The notes under the pieces: model-generated
What the model saw: only the letters and a program-made list of their open reading frames with translations
Databases searched by the model: none
What the model was told of the DNA's origin: nothing
In this document: one piece after another, positions 26,644 to 34,981 of the stretch
How positions within the stretch are numbered: the stretch's first letter is position 1
Layout of the letters: every line of letters starts with the position of its first letter
Translations under genes and position numbers: made by a program
Source: Cupriavidus sp. U2
Lineage (GTDB): Bacteria; Pseudomonadota; Gammaproteobacteria; Burkholderiales; Burkholderiaceae
Direction of reading: 5' to 3'
Assembly: GCF_009663685.2 (NCBI RefSeq)
Contig: NZ_RCOG02000022.1
Location: forward strand, 558 to 64,557
DNA: 64,000 bases

Positions 26644-27258
26644 TCAGTCGTCGCCGACCTTCTTCTTCAGATCACGGGCCATCTGCAGATGGCCTTCCAG
26701 GTCGGGCAGATGCTTGGCGGCAAACGCCTTGACGTCAGCGTCTTTCGCCGTGTTCGACGCCTCGCGGAATGTCTTCACGGCGCTTTCGTGCGCGGCGACG
26801 CCTATGCGGCTTGCGTACATCTTGTCGAATTTGGCACCGCTGAGTGCGCTCAAGGCCTTGATCTCGCTCTTTTGCGTGGTGGAGGGTTCCTTTGGTGTCG
26901 TGACGCCTTTCTTGGCGGCCAGGGCATCCAGTTCAGCACCCACCTTGCCGTGGTCGTGGATCATCCTGTCGGCAAACGACTTGACATCCGCGTTCTGACT
27001 TTTTTGCTGAGCGAGCTTGCTTGCCTCGATTTCCGCGTGACCCGAGTGCGCGGCGTCTTCGATGAATTTGCTGTCGCTGTGAGCCGGTCGCGATGCGCCG
27101 GCCGAGCCGCCCGCCGTGGTGCCTTTCGTGCTATCCGGCGTGACATTGCCGGTGGTGCCCGAGGCTGGCGACAGGCTGGAGCCTTGCGCCACGGCCGCTG
27201 ACGACCAGACGAGTACGCTGGCAATGGCGACCAGCGGACGCCAGAAGTGACTTTGCAT
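26644..27258 (-). CDS. DUF4142 periplasmic protein
   Basis: 204 residues with a signal peptide (cleavage after about residue 24, AAVAQ). The mature N-terminal part is Ser/Gly/Thr-rich; from about residue 60 a helical ferritin-like DUF4142 domain follows, with DSKFIEDAAHSGHAEIEASK, FADRMIHDHGKVGAEL and AAHESAVKTFREAS. Function in the family is not established; such genes often appear in envelope or stress regions. The start at 27258 has GGAGG-like CGGAGG upstream. It is head to head with the catalase unit. Confidence 0.9.
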   Translation of the reverse strand: MQSHFWRPLVAIASVLVWSSAAVAQGSSLSPASGTTGNVTPDSTKGTTAGGSAGASRPAHSDSKFIEDAAHSGHAEIEASKLAQQKSQNADVKSFADRMIHDHGKVGAELDALAAKKGVTTPKEPSTTQKSEIKALSALSGAKFDKMYASRIGVAAHESAVKTFREASNTAKDADVKAFAAKHLPDLEGHLQMARDLKKKVGDD

Positions 27259-27292
27259 AAGAGCCTCCGTTTCAGTGTCCTCGGCCCGGGAT

Positions 27293-27478
27293 TTACTTCG
27301 GACCGTGGCGTTGTTTGGCGCCGCCGCCCGCACCGTGCGTCTTGCCCGCCTTCACGTGGCTCGCGGCATGGTGGCCGCTAGCGGGCTTCTTGCTCGGTGT
27401 CGTCGCGGCTTTGCCCGACTTGTCTTCTGCCCGGGCGTCCTGCTCCGAGCGGTTTGACGGTGATGCTGTCTTGGTCAT
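27293..27478 (-). CDS. small hydrophilic Lys/His/Ser-rich protein
   Basis: 61 residues, almost without hydrophobic residues: many K, S, A, H and G, with HHAASHVKAGKTHGAGG near the end. AGGAG lies ten bases before the ATG. Such proteins are intrinsically disordered and are frequent in stress-response regions of Burkholderiales. It lies between hemerythrin and DUF4142 on the same strand, so the three may share a transcript. No family name can be given. Confidence 0.6.
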   Translation of the reverse strand: MTKTASPSNRSEQDARAEDKSGKAATTPSKKPASGHHAASHVKAGKTHGAGGGAKQRHGPK

Positions 27479-27536
27479 GATCGATGACTCCTGTTGCGGA
27501 ACGGATCGCTCCGAAGCGCGGGCGGCGGGTGGGGAA

Positions 27537-28001
27537 TCAAGCCGGTTGGCCGGTGAGTTCGGCCTTGCGCGCTTCGAGCTGTTGCGCCACCTCCTTGAGA
27601 TCGACCTTGGCGCGGATCACGGCCTGGAAGAGTTCGTTCTCTTCTTCCGCGACGTGGTGGCCCACGTACTCCGACAATACGGTGTAGTGCGCCTCCAGCA
27701 TCTCGCTGTTGCCGGCCTCGATCTTGGCGATCAGGTCCTTCGCCACAGCGTGCTCGACCTTGGCCTCGTCGAGCATGTCGTCGATCTTGTCGCTGGCGCC
27801 GCGCAGGGCAGGGTAGAAGATCTCTTCCTCGATCTGCGCATGGACGGTCAATTGCTGGCAGGTCTCGGCCGCGATCGACTGCTTCTCGGCGTCGTCCTTG
27901 GCATCCTGAAATGCCTTGAAGAGTTTCTTGACGCTGCGGTGATCGTCCACCAGCAGGGAGAGTGCGGCGCGCTGTTCGACGGGTAGTTTGGATTTGTCCA
28001 T
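27537..28001 (-). CDS. hemerythrin HHE-domain protein
   Basis: 154 residues, one hemerythrin-like four-helix bundle. The iron ligands are visible as LVDDHRSVKKLF (first His), LTVHAQIEEEIFYPAL (His and Glu), EAKVEHAVAKDL (His) and VGHHVAEEENELF (His-His and Glu). Such proteins bind oxygen, nitric oxide or iron and are common in stress regions. The start at 28001 has only a weak GAGA upstream; a longer open frame upstream reflects the alcohol-dehydrogenase relic and is rejected. Confidence 0.92.
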   Translation of the reverse strand: MDKSKLPVEQRAALSLLVDDHRSVKKLFKAFQDAKDDAEKQSIAAETCQQLTVHAQIEEEIFYPALRGASDKIDDMLDEAKVEHAVAKDLIAKIEAGNSEMLEAHYTVLSEYVGHHVAEEENELFQAVIRAKVDLKEVAQQLEARKAELTGQPA

Positions 28002-28130
28002 GATGTCTCGTGCTGTGGGGTGGTTTGATGGTGAGACGGCCAAACCGAGTGCCGTCCCGCAAGGCCCCTGCAAGACGTATTCCAGCTCTGCAACGACGCC
28101 GCAAGGCGCGCGGGTGCTGCCATACGGTGG

Positions 28131-28230
28131 CGCGCCGCCCGGAATTTGTCGGCTACGCCGCCATAAACGCCACGAATTGAAAGAATGCCAGTCGGCCGGA
28201 GTCCCGGACATTTCGCGTAACACGGCGGAG
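28131..28230 (-). pseudogene. relic of a zinc alcohol dehydrogenase gene
   Basis: About 100 bases match the intact dehydrogenase gene at 33622-34791 on the same strand. In the best part, 28155-28199 against 33851-33895, 42 of 45 bases agree. Read on the reverse strand it encodes GILSIRGVYGGVADK, against [15 protein letters not shown] in the intact gene. Flanking bases still show weaker similarity on both sides. No other part of the gene is seen nearby, so this is the last trace of a second copy or the scar of a duplication that moved the hemerythrin gene. Confidence 0.7.
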
Positions 28231-28324
28231 CCATCCGATGGTGCGGTGCAAAAAATCAGACAGTCACCGACAGGGAACGCAGCGCCGGCACGCTAATGTG
28301 CCGCCATGCAGTCGTGAAGCTTGG

Positions 28325-28358
28325 GCCCGATCCATCTCCAGTGGCGGGCTTCTTTTTT
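28325..28358 (+). terminator. possible intrinsic terminator on the forward strand
   Basis: GCCCG (28325-28329) and CGGGC (28345-28349) can pair, with CCA/TGG extending the stem, followed by TTCTTTTTTT. It touches the stop codon of the reverse-strand transporter gene. No forward-strand gene is visible before it, so it either ends an unseen forward transcript or blocks antisense entry. Confidence 0.4.
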
Positions 28359-29675
28359 TCAACCCGAAACGGCCGTCACGCAGAGAACGAGCACCGTCAG
28401 CCACATCACGCCCGTGGCGCACCACGCCAGGCGATGTATCCACGGCGACGGCGCGAATGGGCCCACGATCCGGTGGTCGCGGGACATCAGTTGCAGCATG
28501 ACCATCGCGGGCGCGGCGGCGATTCCATTGAGGACGGCGCTCCATACCAGCAGCCTGGCCGGCTCGATCGGCGCGAAGCAGAGAGCTGCGCCGATGATCA
28601 TCGAGACCGCAATGACCGCATAGAAGTGCCTGGCCGACAGCGGCTTTTCTTCGAGGCTTCGTCGCCAGCGCATCGCCTCGGCCGCCGCGTAGCCAACTGA
28701 CCCAGCCAGCACCGGCACGGCAAGCAGGCCCGTGCCAATGATGCCGAGTGCGAACAGCAGTACGCCCCACTTTCCGGCAACCGGCTCCAGCGCCTTGGCG
28801 GCGTCGACGGACGACGCGATGTCGAGCACACCCTGTGCGTGCAGGGCGTAAGAGGCGGTCAGCATGATGCAGAGCGCTATCACCGCCGACACGACCATGC
28901 CGGTAATCGTGTCAATGTTGATGCGGCGAAGTTCCTGCCTGGCCTGCTCCGGCGCATCGCGTAAAGGATGGGCCGTGCGGTCCGCTTCGAGTTCCTCGAC
29001 CTCCGATGCCGCCTGCCAGACAAAGAGGTACGGGCTGATGGTGGTGCCGAAGACCGCGACCAGCACCAGCAGATAGCCGTTGGATAAATGGACGTGCGGC
29101 AGGATGAGGGAAACCATCGCGTCGCGCCAGTTCACCTTGAGCATGAACATGGCGACGACGTAGACCAGCAGCGACAGGCTCAGCCAGCGTAGATAACCGG
29201 CATAGCGTCGATAGGGCACAAAGAGTTGGAGCAGCAGGGAGACGCCGGAAAACGCCAGCGTGTAGATCCAGCGATGCCCGCCTGCGACAAGCGCCAGCGC
29301 GTCGCCCATCGCAGCCAGATCGGCGCCGATGTTCAACGTGTTGGCCAGGACCAGCAGCACCACGAACCCGTAGGCCAGCTTTTGTGACTTGTGCCGGCGG
29401 ACGTTCGCAACGATGCCGCTGCCAGAGATCCGGCCCAGGCGTGCGCAGACAAGCTGGATCGCAATCATCAGCGGCAACGAAAACAGCAGGCTCCACAGCA
29501 ATCCGTTACCGAACTGGGCGCCGGCCTGTGCATAGGTAACGATGCCGCTGGGATCGTCATCGGCCGCCCCGGTCACGAGACCCGGGCCCATCAATTTGTA
29601 CCATGGGGCGTCCTCGTGGCCTTTCGGATCGCTGGCGGCTGAATCACGGCTGTCCTCTGGCGTGTGCGCTTGCAT
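28359..29675 (-). CDS. Nramp-family divalent metal transporter
   Basis: 438 residues with about 11 hydrophobic helices. The first helix has GPGLVTGAADDDPSGIVTYAQAGAQFG, where DPS-G stands in place of the usual Nramp DPGN metal motif. Such DPS variants occur in a divergent Nramp branch whose metal choice is not settled. The start at 29675 is preceded by GGGAG. Uptake of manganese for the catalase at 25489-26406 is an attractive guess but unproven. The gene is divergent from recQ. Confidence 0.88.
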   Translation of the reverse strand: MQAHTPEDSRDSAASDPKGHEDAPWYKLMGPGLVTGAADDDPSGIVTYAQAGAQFGNGLLWSLLFSLPLMIAIQLVCARLGRISGSGIVANVRRHKSQKLAYGFVVLLVLANTLNIGADLAAMGDALALVAGGHRWIYTLAFSGVSLLLQLFVPYRRYAGYLRWLSLSLLVYVVAMFMLKVNWRDAMVSLILPHVHLSNGYLLVLVAVFGTTISPYLFVWQAASEVEELEADRTAHPLRDAPEQARQELRRINIDTITGMVVSAVIALCIMLTASYALHAQGVLDIASSVDAAKALEPVAGKWGVLLFALGIIGTGLLAVPVLAGSVGYAAAEAMRWRRSLEEKPLSARHFYAVIAVSMIIGAALCFAPIEPARLLVWSAVLNGIAAAPAMVMLQLMSRDHRIVGPFAPSPWIHRLAWCATGVMWLTVLVLCVTAVSG

Positions 29676-30047
29676 GGGTATCTCCCTGTACGTCTGCCCG
29701 CGGTGCCAGGACGGGAACGACATGCACGCAAGGCGGGGACGGTTCGAGACCAAGGGATACGTGGTTGCGTGACATGCCGATGTCGGACGGACGCTGAAGC
29801 CGATGCCGGACTGCGGCCTATTGAGTCCTGCAGGCAGACTGCCCGGTCGCGCATGGGCAGGCATCGACCTACCGGACGCGCCAGCCCTGTGTGGTACGCA
29901 AGTTGCAGCGGTGCGGGATCGGGCGCGTACGGCAGTGACGTACCCATGCGCTGCGCCCCGCTTCAGGAGGTTGTGCGGAGACTTCATGGATATCGCTACC
30001 GAATCGCCCGGGCCGTGCGCGGCGGCATGTTCCGTTCCCGACCAGCA
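29676..30047. promoter_or_regulatory. divergent intergenic region before recQ
   Basis: About 370 bases between the metal transporter and recQ. I see no conserved dyad. A well-placed ribosome site (GGAG, then ATG at 29986) starts a 29-codon frame in a different register that ends at 30075, overlapping the start of recQ. It could be a leader peptide or coincidence. Confidence 0.35.
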
Positions 30048-31733
30048 ATGTCCCCGACGCTCCCGCCCGCTTTGATGCGGGTACTACGGCGCCGCTTTGG
30101 TGTCACGCGCTTGCGCCCTGGCCAGGCGGAGGTGCTGGCCAGCGTGCTGCAGGGACGGGACACTATCGCCGTCATGCCGACCGGCAGCGGCAAGTCGCTG
30201 TGCTTTCAACTTCCGGCGCTGATGCGCGACGGCCTGACCGTGGTGGTGTCGCCGCTGATTGCGTTGATGCAGGACCAGGCGACGAAGCTGGGTGCGCTCG
30301 ATCTTGCCCCTGCCGTGCTCAATAGCGCGGTAGGCGATGCGGCGCTCGACGATCTGGCGCAGCGCCACGAGCGCATCCTGTTGACGACGCCCGAACAACT
30401 GGAGAACCCCGAAGTTCTGGATGTCCTGCGCCGCAATCGGATCGCCCTGTTCGTCGTGGACGAAGCGCACTGCATTTCGCAGTGGGGCCATGACTTCCGG
30501 CCCGCCTACCTGGGGTTGCGTGACGCCGCCGCCGCGTTGTCCCGGCCCCCGCTGCTGGCGTTGACCGCCACGGCCACGGAAGCGGTCATTGACGATATCG
30601 TCCGGGAACTCGGCATGCGGGACCCCCGCGTCGTACGCGCACCGCTGTTCCGGCCGAACCTTGCCTACGCGGTCGAGCATGTGTCCGGGGACGCCGCCCG
30701 GCTTGACGCTGTAAGGCGGCTCGTGTCCGCGCAAACGGGCGCGGGCATCGTCTATTCGGCGACGGTCGCCGTGGCCGAACGGTTGCATGGCGCCTTGCAG
30801 CAGACCGGCAGTCGCGTGGCGCTCTATCACGGGCGCCTGGCGGCGACGCAAAGGCGCGATGCGCAGGACGCCTTCATGTCCGGCGCGGTGGATGTGATGG
30901 TGGCCACCAACGCGTTCGGCATGGGCATCGACAAGCCCGACGTGCGGTTCATCGTGCACGCCCAGTCACCGGGCAGCCTCGATGCCTACTATCAGGAATC
31001 CGGCAGGGCGGGGCGCGATGGCGATCTTGCGCGCTGCACGCTGGTATTCGACGAAAAGGACAAGCGGATTCACCAGTTCTTCCTGGCCGGCCGATATCCG
31101 TCCGCAACGGATCTGCGCCGGATGGCGACGATGGTCCGCGAGACGCCAATGGACATGTTGTCGCTGCGTGCGGCACTGGACGATATCGGCATACGGCGCC
31201 TGCAGGCGGGCATGCGGATGCTGCGCGAATTTGGCATTGTGCAGCGCGACGGCCGCGGCCGGTTTTCGTTGCGCGATCGCGATGAAGCCGGTGTCGACAA
31301 GATCGCCGATTGCTACGCCGCGCGCAGTCGGGAGGACCACGCAACGCTTCAGGCCATGCTCGATTACGCTCGGAGCGGAAGCTGCCGGTGGGCGACGTTG
31401 CTCGCGTACTACGGCGAGACGGATGGGCCGGAACGCTGCGGCATTTGCGATAGCTGCCAGCGCCTGGCCGAGGTGGTGTCGCATCCGGCCAGTGACACCG
31501 CGCGTGCGCCGGCAGCGTTGCCGGCGTTGCCTTTCGCGAAGGGAGACGCCGTGCGGGCGCGCCGGTTTGGGGATGGCATCGCCGTCGACGTATCGGAGGA
31601 ATGGGTCGACGTACGGTTTCCGGACGACAGCGTGCGGCGCTTCCTGCCGCAATTCCTGCGGCGCCAACGCAGGCGTGCAGCATCGAATGCCAGCAGCATG
31701 CCCATGCAGGGCGTCCCGGAATCACGCGAATAG
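30048..31733 (+). CDS. recQ: RecQ-family ATP-dependent DNA helicase
   Basis: About 561 residues. Superfamily 2 motifs in order: FGVTRLRPGQ (motif 0), MPTGSGKSLCFQLPAL (I), VVSPLIALMQDQ (Ia), DEAHCISQWGHDFRP (II), LALTATAT (III), ATNAFGMGIDKPDVRF (V) and YYQESGRAGRDG (VI). The zinc site CRW...CGICDSC follows, then a winged-helix part; no clear HRDC domain is present, and the C-terminus carries a short domain of beta-strand character (AVRARRFGDGIAVDV). Starts at 30048 and 30027 are both possible; neither has a good ribosome site. It unwinds DNA in recombination and repair. Confidence 0.9.
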   Translation: MSPTLPPALMRVLRRRFGVTRLRPGQAEVLASVLQGRDTIAVMPTGSGKSLCFQLPALMRDGLTVVVSPLIALMQDQATKLGALDLAPAVLNSAVGDAALDDLAQRHERILLTTPEQLENPEVLDVLRRNRIALFVVDEAHCISQWGHDFRPAYLGLRDAAAALSRPPLLALTATATEAVIDDIVRELGMRDPRVVRAPLFRPNLAYAVEHVSGDAARLDAVRRLVSAQTGAGIVYSATVAVAERLHGALQQTGSRVALYHGRLAATQRRDAQDAFMSGAVDVMVATNAFGMGIDKPDVRFIVHAQSPGSLDAYYQESGRAGRDGDLARCTLVFDEKDKRIHQFFLAGRYPSATDLRRMATMVRETPMDMLSLRAALDDIGIRRLQAGMRMLREFGIVQRDGRGRFSLRDRDEAGVDKIADCYAARSREDHATLQAMLDYARSGSCRWATLLAYYGETDGPERCGICDSCQRLAEVVSHPASDTARAPAALPALPFAKGDAVRARRFGDGIAVDVSEEWVDVRFPDDSVRRFLPQFLRRQRRRAASNASSMPMQGVPESRE

Positions 31734-31943
31734 CTGCCGACGCGGCAGCAGGCGAGGTGGGCGGGGCGTGCGAGCCACGGGCGAATTTCGGCGCACTTTT
31801 TGCCCCGCCCTGGGCGCGCCATCGACGTTAGCTCCCCAGTCACGGTTCTTGCGTCGCTCCGAGGTTTCGACGCCATTCAGGCCCAGGGTCGCCTGGGTCC
31901 GATGCCTGAGCGCCGAAGGAAACTGCAACAGGAGATCGTGGCC

Positions 31944-32378
31944 ATGAACGAATACCCACAGCATACGAGGGCAGTCCCCAAGGGCTACACGCGCCCCGAC
32001 GAGAGCATTCGGGAAGATCTTTGCCGGCGGCTGGCATACAGCGATGCCGTGGATGTGCGCGATGTCGAGGTCGGCGTCGATGGCGGCGTCGTGGAACTGA
32101 GCGGATGGGTCCAGGACCGGCGCCAGAAGCGGTGGATCGAGGAACTGGCTGCGCAAGTGCCTGGTGTGCGCGATGTGTTGAACCGGATACGGATGGCCCA
32201 GCAGCGTGCCAGCGCAAGCGCGGACGGGCATGTCAGCGGCATCAGCCATTCCAGCCCCGCCACGGGCTCTGCCGCAAGCAGTTATGGCGGCGGCGTCGAG
32301 CGGGGGGAGTCGAACGAATTTCCGAAGGGGCGTGATCCGTATGGCGGCACGACCAATCCCATGAAATCCGTGACATGA
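31944..32378 (+). CDS. BON-domain protein
   Basis: 144 residues. One BON domain spans about residues 20-85: DESIREDLCRRLAYSDAVDVRDVEV, then the glycine turn in VVELSGWVQDRRQKRWIEEL and the closing VPGVRDVLNRI. No signal peptide is visible, so it is likely cytoplasmic, unlike OsmY. The C-terminal 60 residues are Ser/Gly-rich and disordered. The ribosome site is GGAG, nine bases before the ATG. It follows recQ by about 210 bases and precedes the second candidate small RNA. Confidence 0.85.
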   Translation: MNEYPQHTRAVPKGYTRPDESIREDLCRRLAYSDAVDVRDVEVGVDGGVVELSGWVQDRRQKRWIEELAAQVPGVRDVLNRIRMAQQRASASADGHVSGISHSSPATGSAASSYGGGVERGESNEFPKGRDPYGGTTNPMKSVT

Positions 32379-32412
32379 ACCGTACCGGTGACGCGTCAGG
32401 GAGCCGCGCGAA

Positions 32413-32609
32413 TCTACAACGTCTCCCGTCGCGAGTTGCAAGGTTCGTCGCGCGCGCACCGCGCATGCTGCACGCCGGAACTGCGATGCCGCCGCGCCCG
32501 GTAGGGTTGGGGCCGGGTACATTCCATGCGAGATGGACCCCGACGGCGCCTCCGGTGCCGTCCTTATCGTCTCCTCTCCTTTCGCCCGCGTTCGCGCGGG
32601 CTTTTTCTT
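32413..32609 (+). ncRNA. candidate small RNA, copy 2 of a repeated ~198-nt element
   Basis: The paralogue of 25198-25396. TCTACAACGTCTCC begins at 32413, GGTAC-x-TTCCATGCG starts 103 bases later (32516), the hairpin is ACGGCGCC-TCC-GGTGCCGT (32543-32561), then ATCGTCTCCTCTCCTTT (32566-32582) and the terminator. Compared with copy 1, the hairpin stem has changed at one pair from T-A to G-T and the loop from five to three bases, yet it still folds; this is what a conserved RNA structure would show. It lies after the BON gene. Function unknown; a ribosome-site-binding role for CUCCUCUCC is a guess. Confidence 0.6.
32584..32609 (+). terminator. intrinsic terminator of the candidate sRNA, copy 2
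   Basis: GCCCGCG-TTCG-CGCGGGC followed by TTTTTCTT. Stem and loop are identical to those of copy 1 at 25371-25388. Confidence 0.85.
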
Positions 32610-32721
32610 GCCGGCCCGGTTCGACTGTCCGGAATGCTTGCCTTCCCTAACGCGCAGGCGCCGTGCCGATGGCGTAATTTTCAAAATAAAAAGAGCGAAT
32701 TGCCATCGTTCCGGACAGATC

Positions 32722-32922
32722 ATGAAAAACTTCAAGAGCGCCTTGCTCATCCACCGCTACATTGGCGAACTGGAAGGCCAGATCTCGGCGCAGGAGCGCC
32801 GTATCCGGGCGAGCCAGCAGTCCGGCTTGCCGGATGTGGACGCCGAGCGCCAGCTGGCCGCGCTGCGCGGGTCTCTGGAGGCGCTGCGTTTCCGCGCGCG
32901 CAGTATTCCTGGAGGGCGCTGA
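32722..32922 (+). CDS. small helical (coiled-coil) protein
   Basis: 66 residues, MKNFKSALLIHRYIGELEGQ at the start, then a helix with heptad-like charges (ISAQERRIRA...DAERQLAALRGSLEALRFRARS). No membrane segment or signal peptide. It is followed one base after its stop by the start of the next gene, so the two are translationally linked. No family recognised. The ribosome site is weak. Confidence 0.6.
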   Translation: MKNFKSALLIHRYIGELEGQISAQERRIRASQQSGLPDVDAERQLAALRGSLEALRFRARSIPGGR

Positions 32923-32923
32923 A

Positions 32924-33205
32924 ATGTTCGCCGATCGCCCGCGGTTTCTCAGCGATGTGGTGCTGGACGTGACGCTGTATCGAGGCGCGCGCCGCGCGCT
33001 GCTGGTCCGCTCGGGACTCGAACTGGAAAATCTGCCGACCCATGTCCTGAAGTGGCTCGGCGAGATTCAATCGATGGAGAAAGCGGAATTTTCCGAAACC
33101 ACCTCGCTGATCGGTATTTCGGCGCCAGCGGTCATGTACGACCTGCTCATCCACGGCTTCTACCTGATGGAGCCGGCCGCCATCGATCCTGCGCCCAAGC
33201 CGTAG
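32924..33205 (+). CDS. small protein, unknown function
   Basis: 93 residues. Its ATG lies two bases beyond the previous stop codon, with GGAGG inside the end of the previous gene. The protein is mixed alpha/beta with PRFLSDVVLDVTLYRGARRALLVRSGLELENLPTHVL in its first half and a moderately hydrophobic C-terminal part. The partner relation with 32722-32922 suggests that the two proteins act together. No family recognised. Confidence 0.6.
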   Translation: MFADRPRFLSDVVLDVTLYRGARRALLVRSGLELENLPTHVLKWLGEIQSMEKAEFSETTSLIGISAPAVMYDLLIHGFYLMEPAAIDPAPKP

Positions 33206-33248
33206 GCCCAACGCGGGGCCGTCGGCATGAGGCCATCGGGGGAACGGA

Positions 33249-33485
33249 TCAGCCACTCACGTGGGGCTTGTCGGACTGGTCGCGATTGCCTTGCTCGTCT
33301 CGCGGCGACACTTGCTCGTTCATGATCTCGTTGGGCGTCGGCTGCTTGCCGCCTTGCGACGCGCCGGGCCCCTCGGTCTGGGGATTGCGCCCCGGAATGG
33401 CATCGGCATCCGTCGATGGCTTCTGCCGTTCGGCGTTTGTGGGCTTGCGCGCCGGGTGGCGGCTGCTGGTTTCTTCGTGCTTCAT
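33249..33485 (-). CDS. small disordered hydrophilic protein
   Basis: 78 residues, rich in E, Q, N, P, G, K and R with almost no hydrophobic residues; no signal peptide. A good ribosome site (GGAGGA) lies six bases before the ATG. Its composition resembles small stress-induced disordered proteins and the gene at 27293-27478. It lies just downstream of the alcohol dehydrogenase on the same strand. Confidence 0.6.
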   Translation of the reverse strand: MKHEETSSRHPARKPTNAERQKPSTDADAIPGRNPQTEGPGASQGGKQPTPNEIMNEQVSPRDEQGNRDQSDKPHVSG

Positions 33486-33621
33486 GGCGGGTCCTCCAGG
33501 AAAACGTTGGGGCGCTCAAGCAGGCTGGCCGCGCGTACCCCCGCCGCGTCGCATGGAAATCGGCTGGGTGGCGGGCCGCCCAGCCAGGTGTTGCAAGACG
33601 CATTCCATCGCCGGTGGCGCG

Positions 33622-34791
33622 CTACATGGTCATGACGACCTTTATGCAGCCGTCCTGCTTGTCGCGGAATGTCTTGTACATGTCGGGGCCGTTTTCCAGT
33701 GCCACGCGGTGCGTGATGATGAAGGACGGGTCGATCTGGCCGTCGAGGATGCGCTGCAGCAGGTCGTCGGTCCAGCGATTCACATGGGTCTGTCCCGTGC
33801 GGATCGTGAGCCCCTTGTTCATCAGGGCGCCCATGGGGATTTTGTCGACCAGGCCGCCATAAACGCCAGGAATTGAAAGAATGCCAGCCGGCCGGCACAC
33901 GTAGATCATTTCGCGCAGCACATGCGGCCGATCGGATTCCAGCATGACCGCCTGCTTGATGCGGTCGTAGACGGAATCGAGCGACGCCGTGGCGTGGGCT
34001 TCCAGGCCGACTGCGTCGATGCACTTGTCCGGCCCCTTGCCGTTGGTCAGTTCGTTGAGCGCCTCAACGACGTTGACCGCATCGAAGTTCACCGGCGAGG
34101 CGCCAAGCTGCTGGGCCATGGCCAGCCGCTCCACGACGTTGTCGATGGCGAGAATCCGTTGCGCGCCCATGATCTTTGCGCTCAGGATCGCGAACTGGCC
34201 CACGGGGCCTGCGCCCCATACGGCAACGACATCGTCTGGCTGGATGTCGCAGGCGGCTGCCGCCTGCCAGCCGGTGGGCAGGATATCGCCGAGGAACAGC
34301 ACCGATTCGTCGCTGATGCCCTGGGGTATCTTGACCGGCGCAACGTCGGCATACGGCACGCGTACGAATTCGGCCTGGCCGCCTGCATAGCCGCCTGTCA
34401 GATGGGTGTAGCCAAACAGGCCGGCCGTGGCGTGTCCGAATACCTTGTCGGCAGTGGCCTTGTTGCGGTTGGTCCGTTCGCAGACCGAGAAATTGCCCCG
34501 GCGGCACTGATCGCATTCGCCGCAAACGATGGTGAAGGGAACAACCACGCGGTCTCCCACTTTCAAGCGCCGGTTCTCCGCGCCCACTTCGACGACCTCG
34601 CCCATGAACTCATGGCCCATGATGTCGCCCTTTTCCATGCCGGGCACGAAGCCGTCGAACAGGTGAAGGTCCGAGCCGCAGATGGCGCAACTGCTGACCT
34701 TGATGATGGCGTCGCGCGGATGCTCGATGGTCGGGTCGGGGACGGTGTCACAGCGGATGTCGTGCTTTCCATGCCAGCAAAGGGCTTTCAT
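33622..34791 (-). CDS. zinc-dependent alcohol dehydrogenase (MDR family)
   Basis: 389 residues, medium-chain dehydrogenase. The catalytic zinc ligands are Cys38 (CAICGSDLH) and the [12 protein letters not shown] histidine-glutamate pair; the structural zinc is bound by [15 protein letters not shown]. The NAD fold shows [12 protein letters not shown]. The insert and length match the branch containing glutathione-independent formaldehyde dehydrogenase and related enzymes, so an aldehyde-detoxifying role is possible. A relic of a second copy lies at 28131-28230. The gene faces the next one divergently across a 190-base GC-rich space that holds a hairpin (GGGCCGG/CCGGCCC at about 34825-34847). 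Confidence 0.92.
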   Translation of the reverse strand: MKALCWHGKHDIRCDTVPDPTIEHPRDAIIKVSSCAICGSDLHLFDGFVPGMEKGDIMGHEFMGEVVEVGAENRRLKVGDRVVVPFTIVCGECDQCRRGNFSVCERTNRNKATADKVFGHATAGLFGYTHLTGGYAGGQAEFVRVPYADVAPVKIPQGISDESVLFLGDILPTGWQAAAACDIQPDDVVAVWGAGPVGQFAILSAKIMGAQRILAIDNVVERLAMAQQLGASPVNFDAVNVVEALNELTNGKGPDKCIDAVGLEAHATASLDSVYDRIKQAVMLESDRPHVLREMIYVCRPAGILSIPGVYGGLVDKIPMGALMNKGLTIRTGQTHVNRWTDDLLQRILDGQIDPSFIITHRVALENGPDMYKTFRDKQDGCIKVVMTM

Positions 34792-34981
34792 GTTTGGCTC
34801 CAGGCGGTGGGGGGGCGGCAGGGCCGGCCGTCATGACCGGCCCCGGATGCGGTCGCCGCACGCATCGAATGTGCCCGGCGGGTCCGGCGGCCCCGCCGGT
34901 ACGCGAGATGCGAATGGAGATCCGCCGGGCACGCAATTTGCGCGCTACCGGAGGATGATTTGCCGACTGACGGAGATTCCC

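Noticed and set aside
27848..28223. N-terminal extension of the hemerythrin frame up to 28223
   Set aside because: The added residues are an out-of-frame translation of the alcohol-dehydrogenase relic; the domain begins right after the ATG at 28001.
34825..34847. Hairpin GGGCCGG/CCGGCCC between the alcohol dehydrogenase and the next gene as a terminator
   Set aside because: It lies between two divergent starts and has no T-run, so it is not a transcript end.
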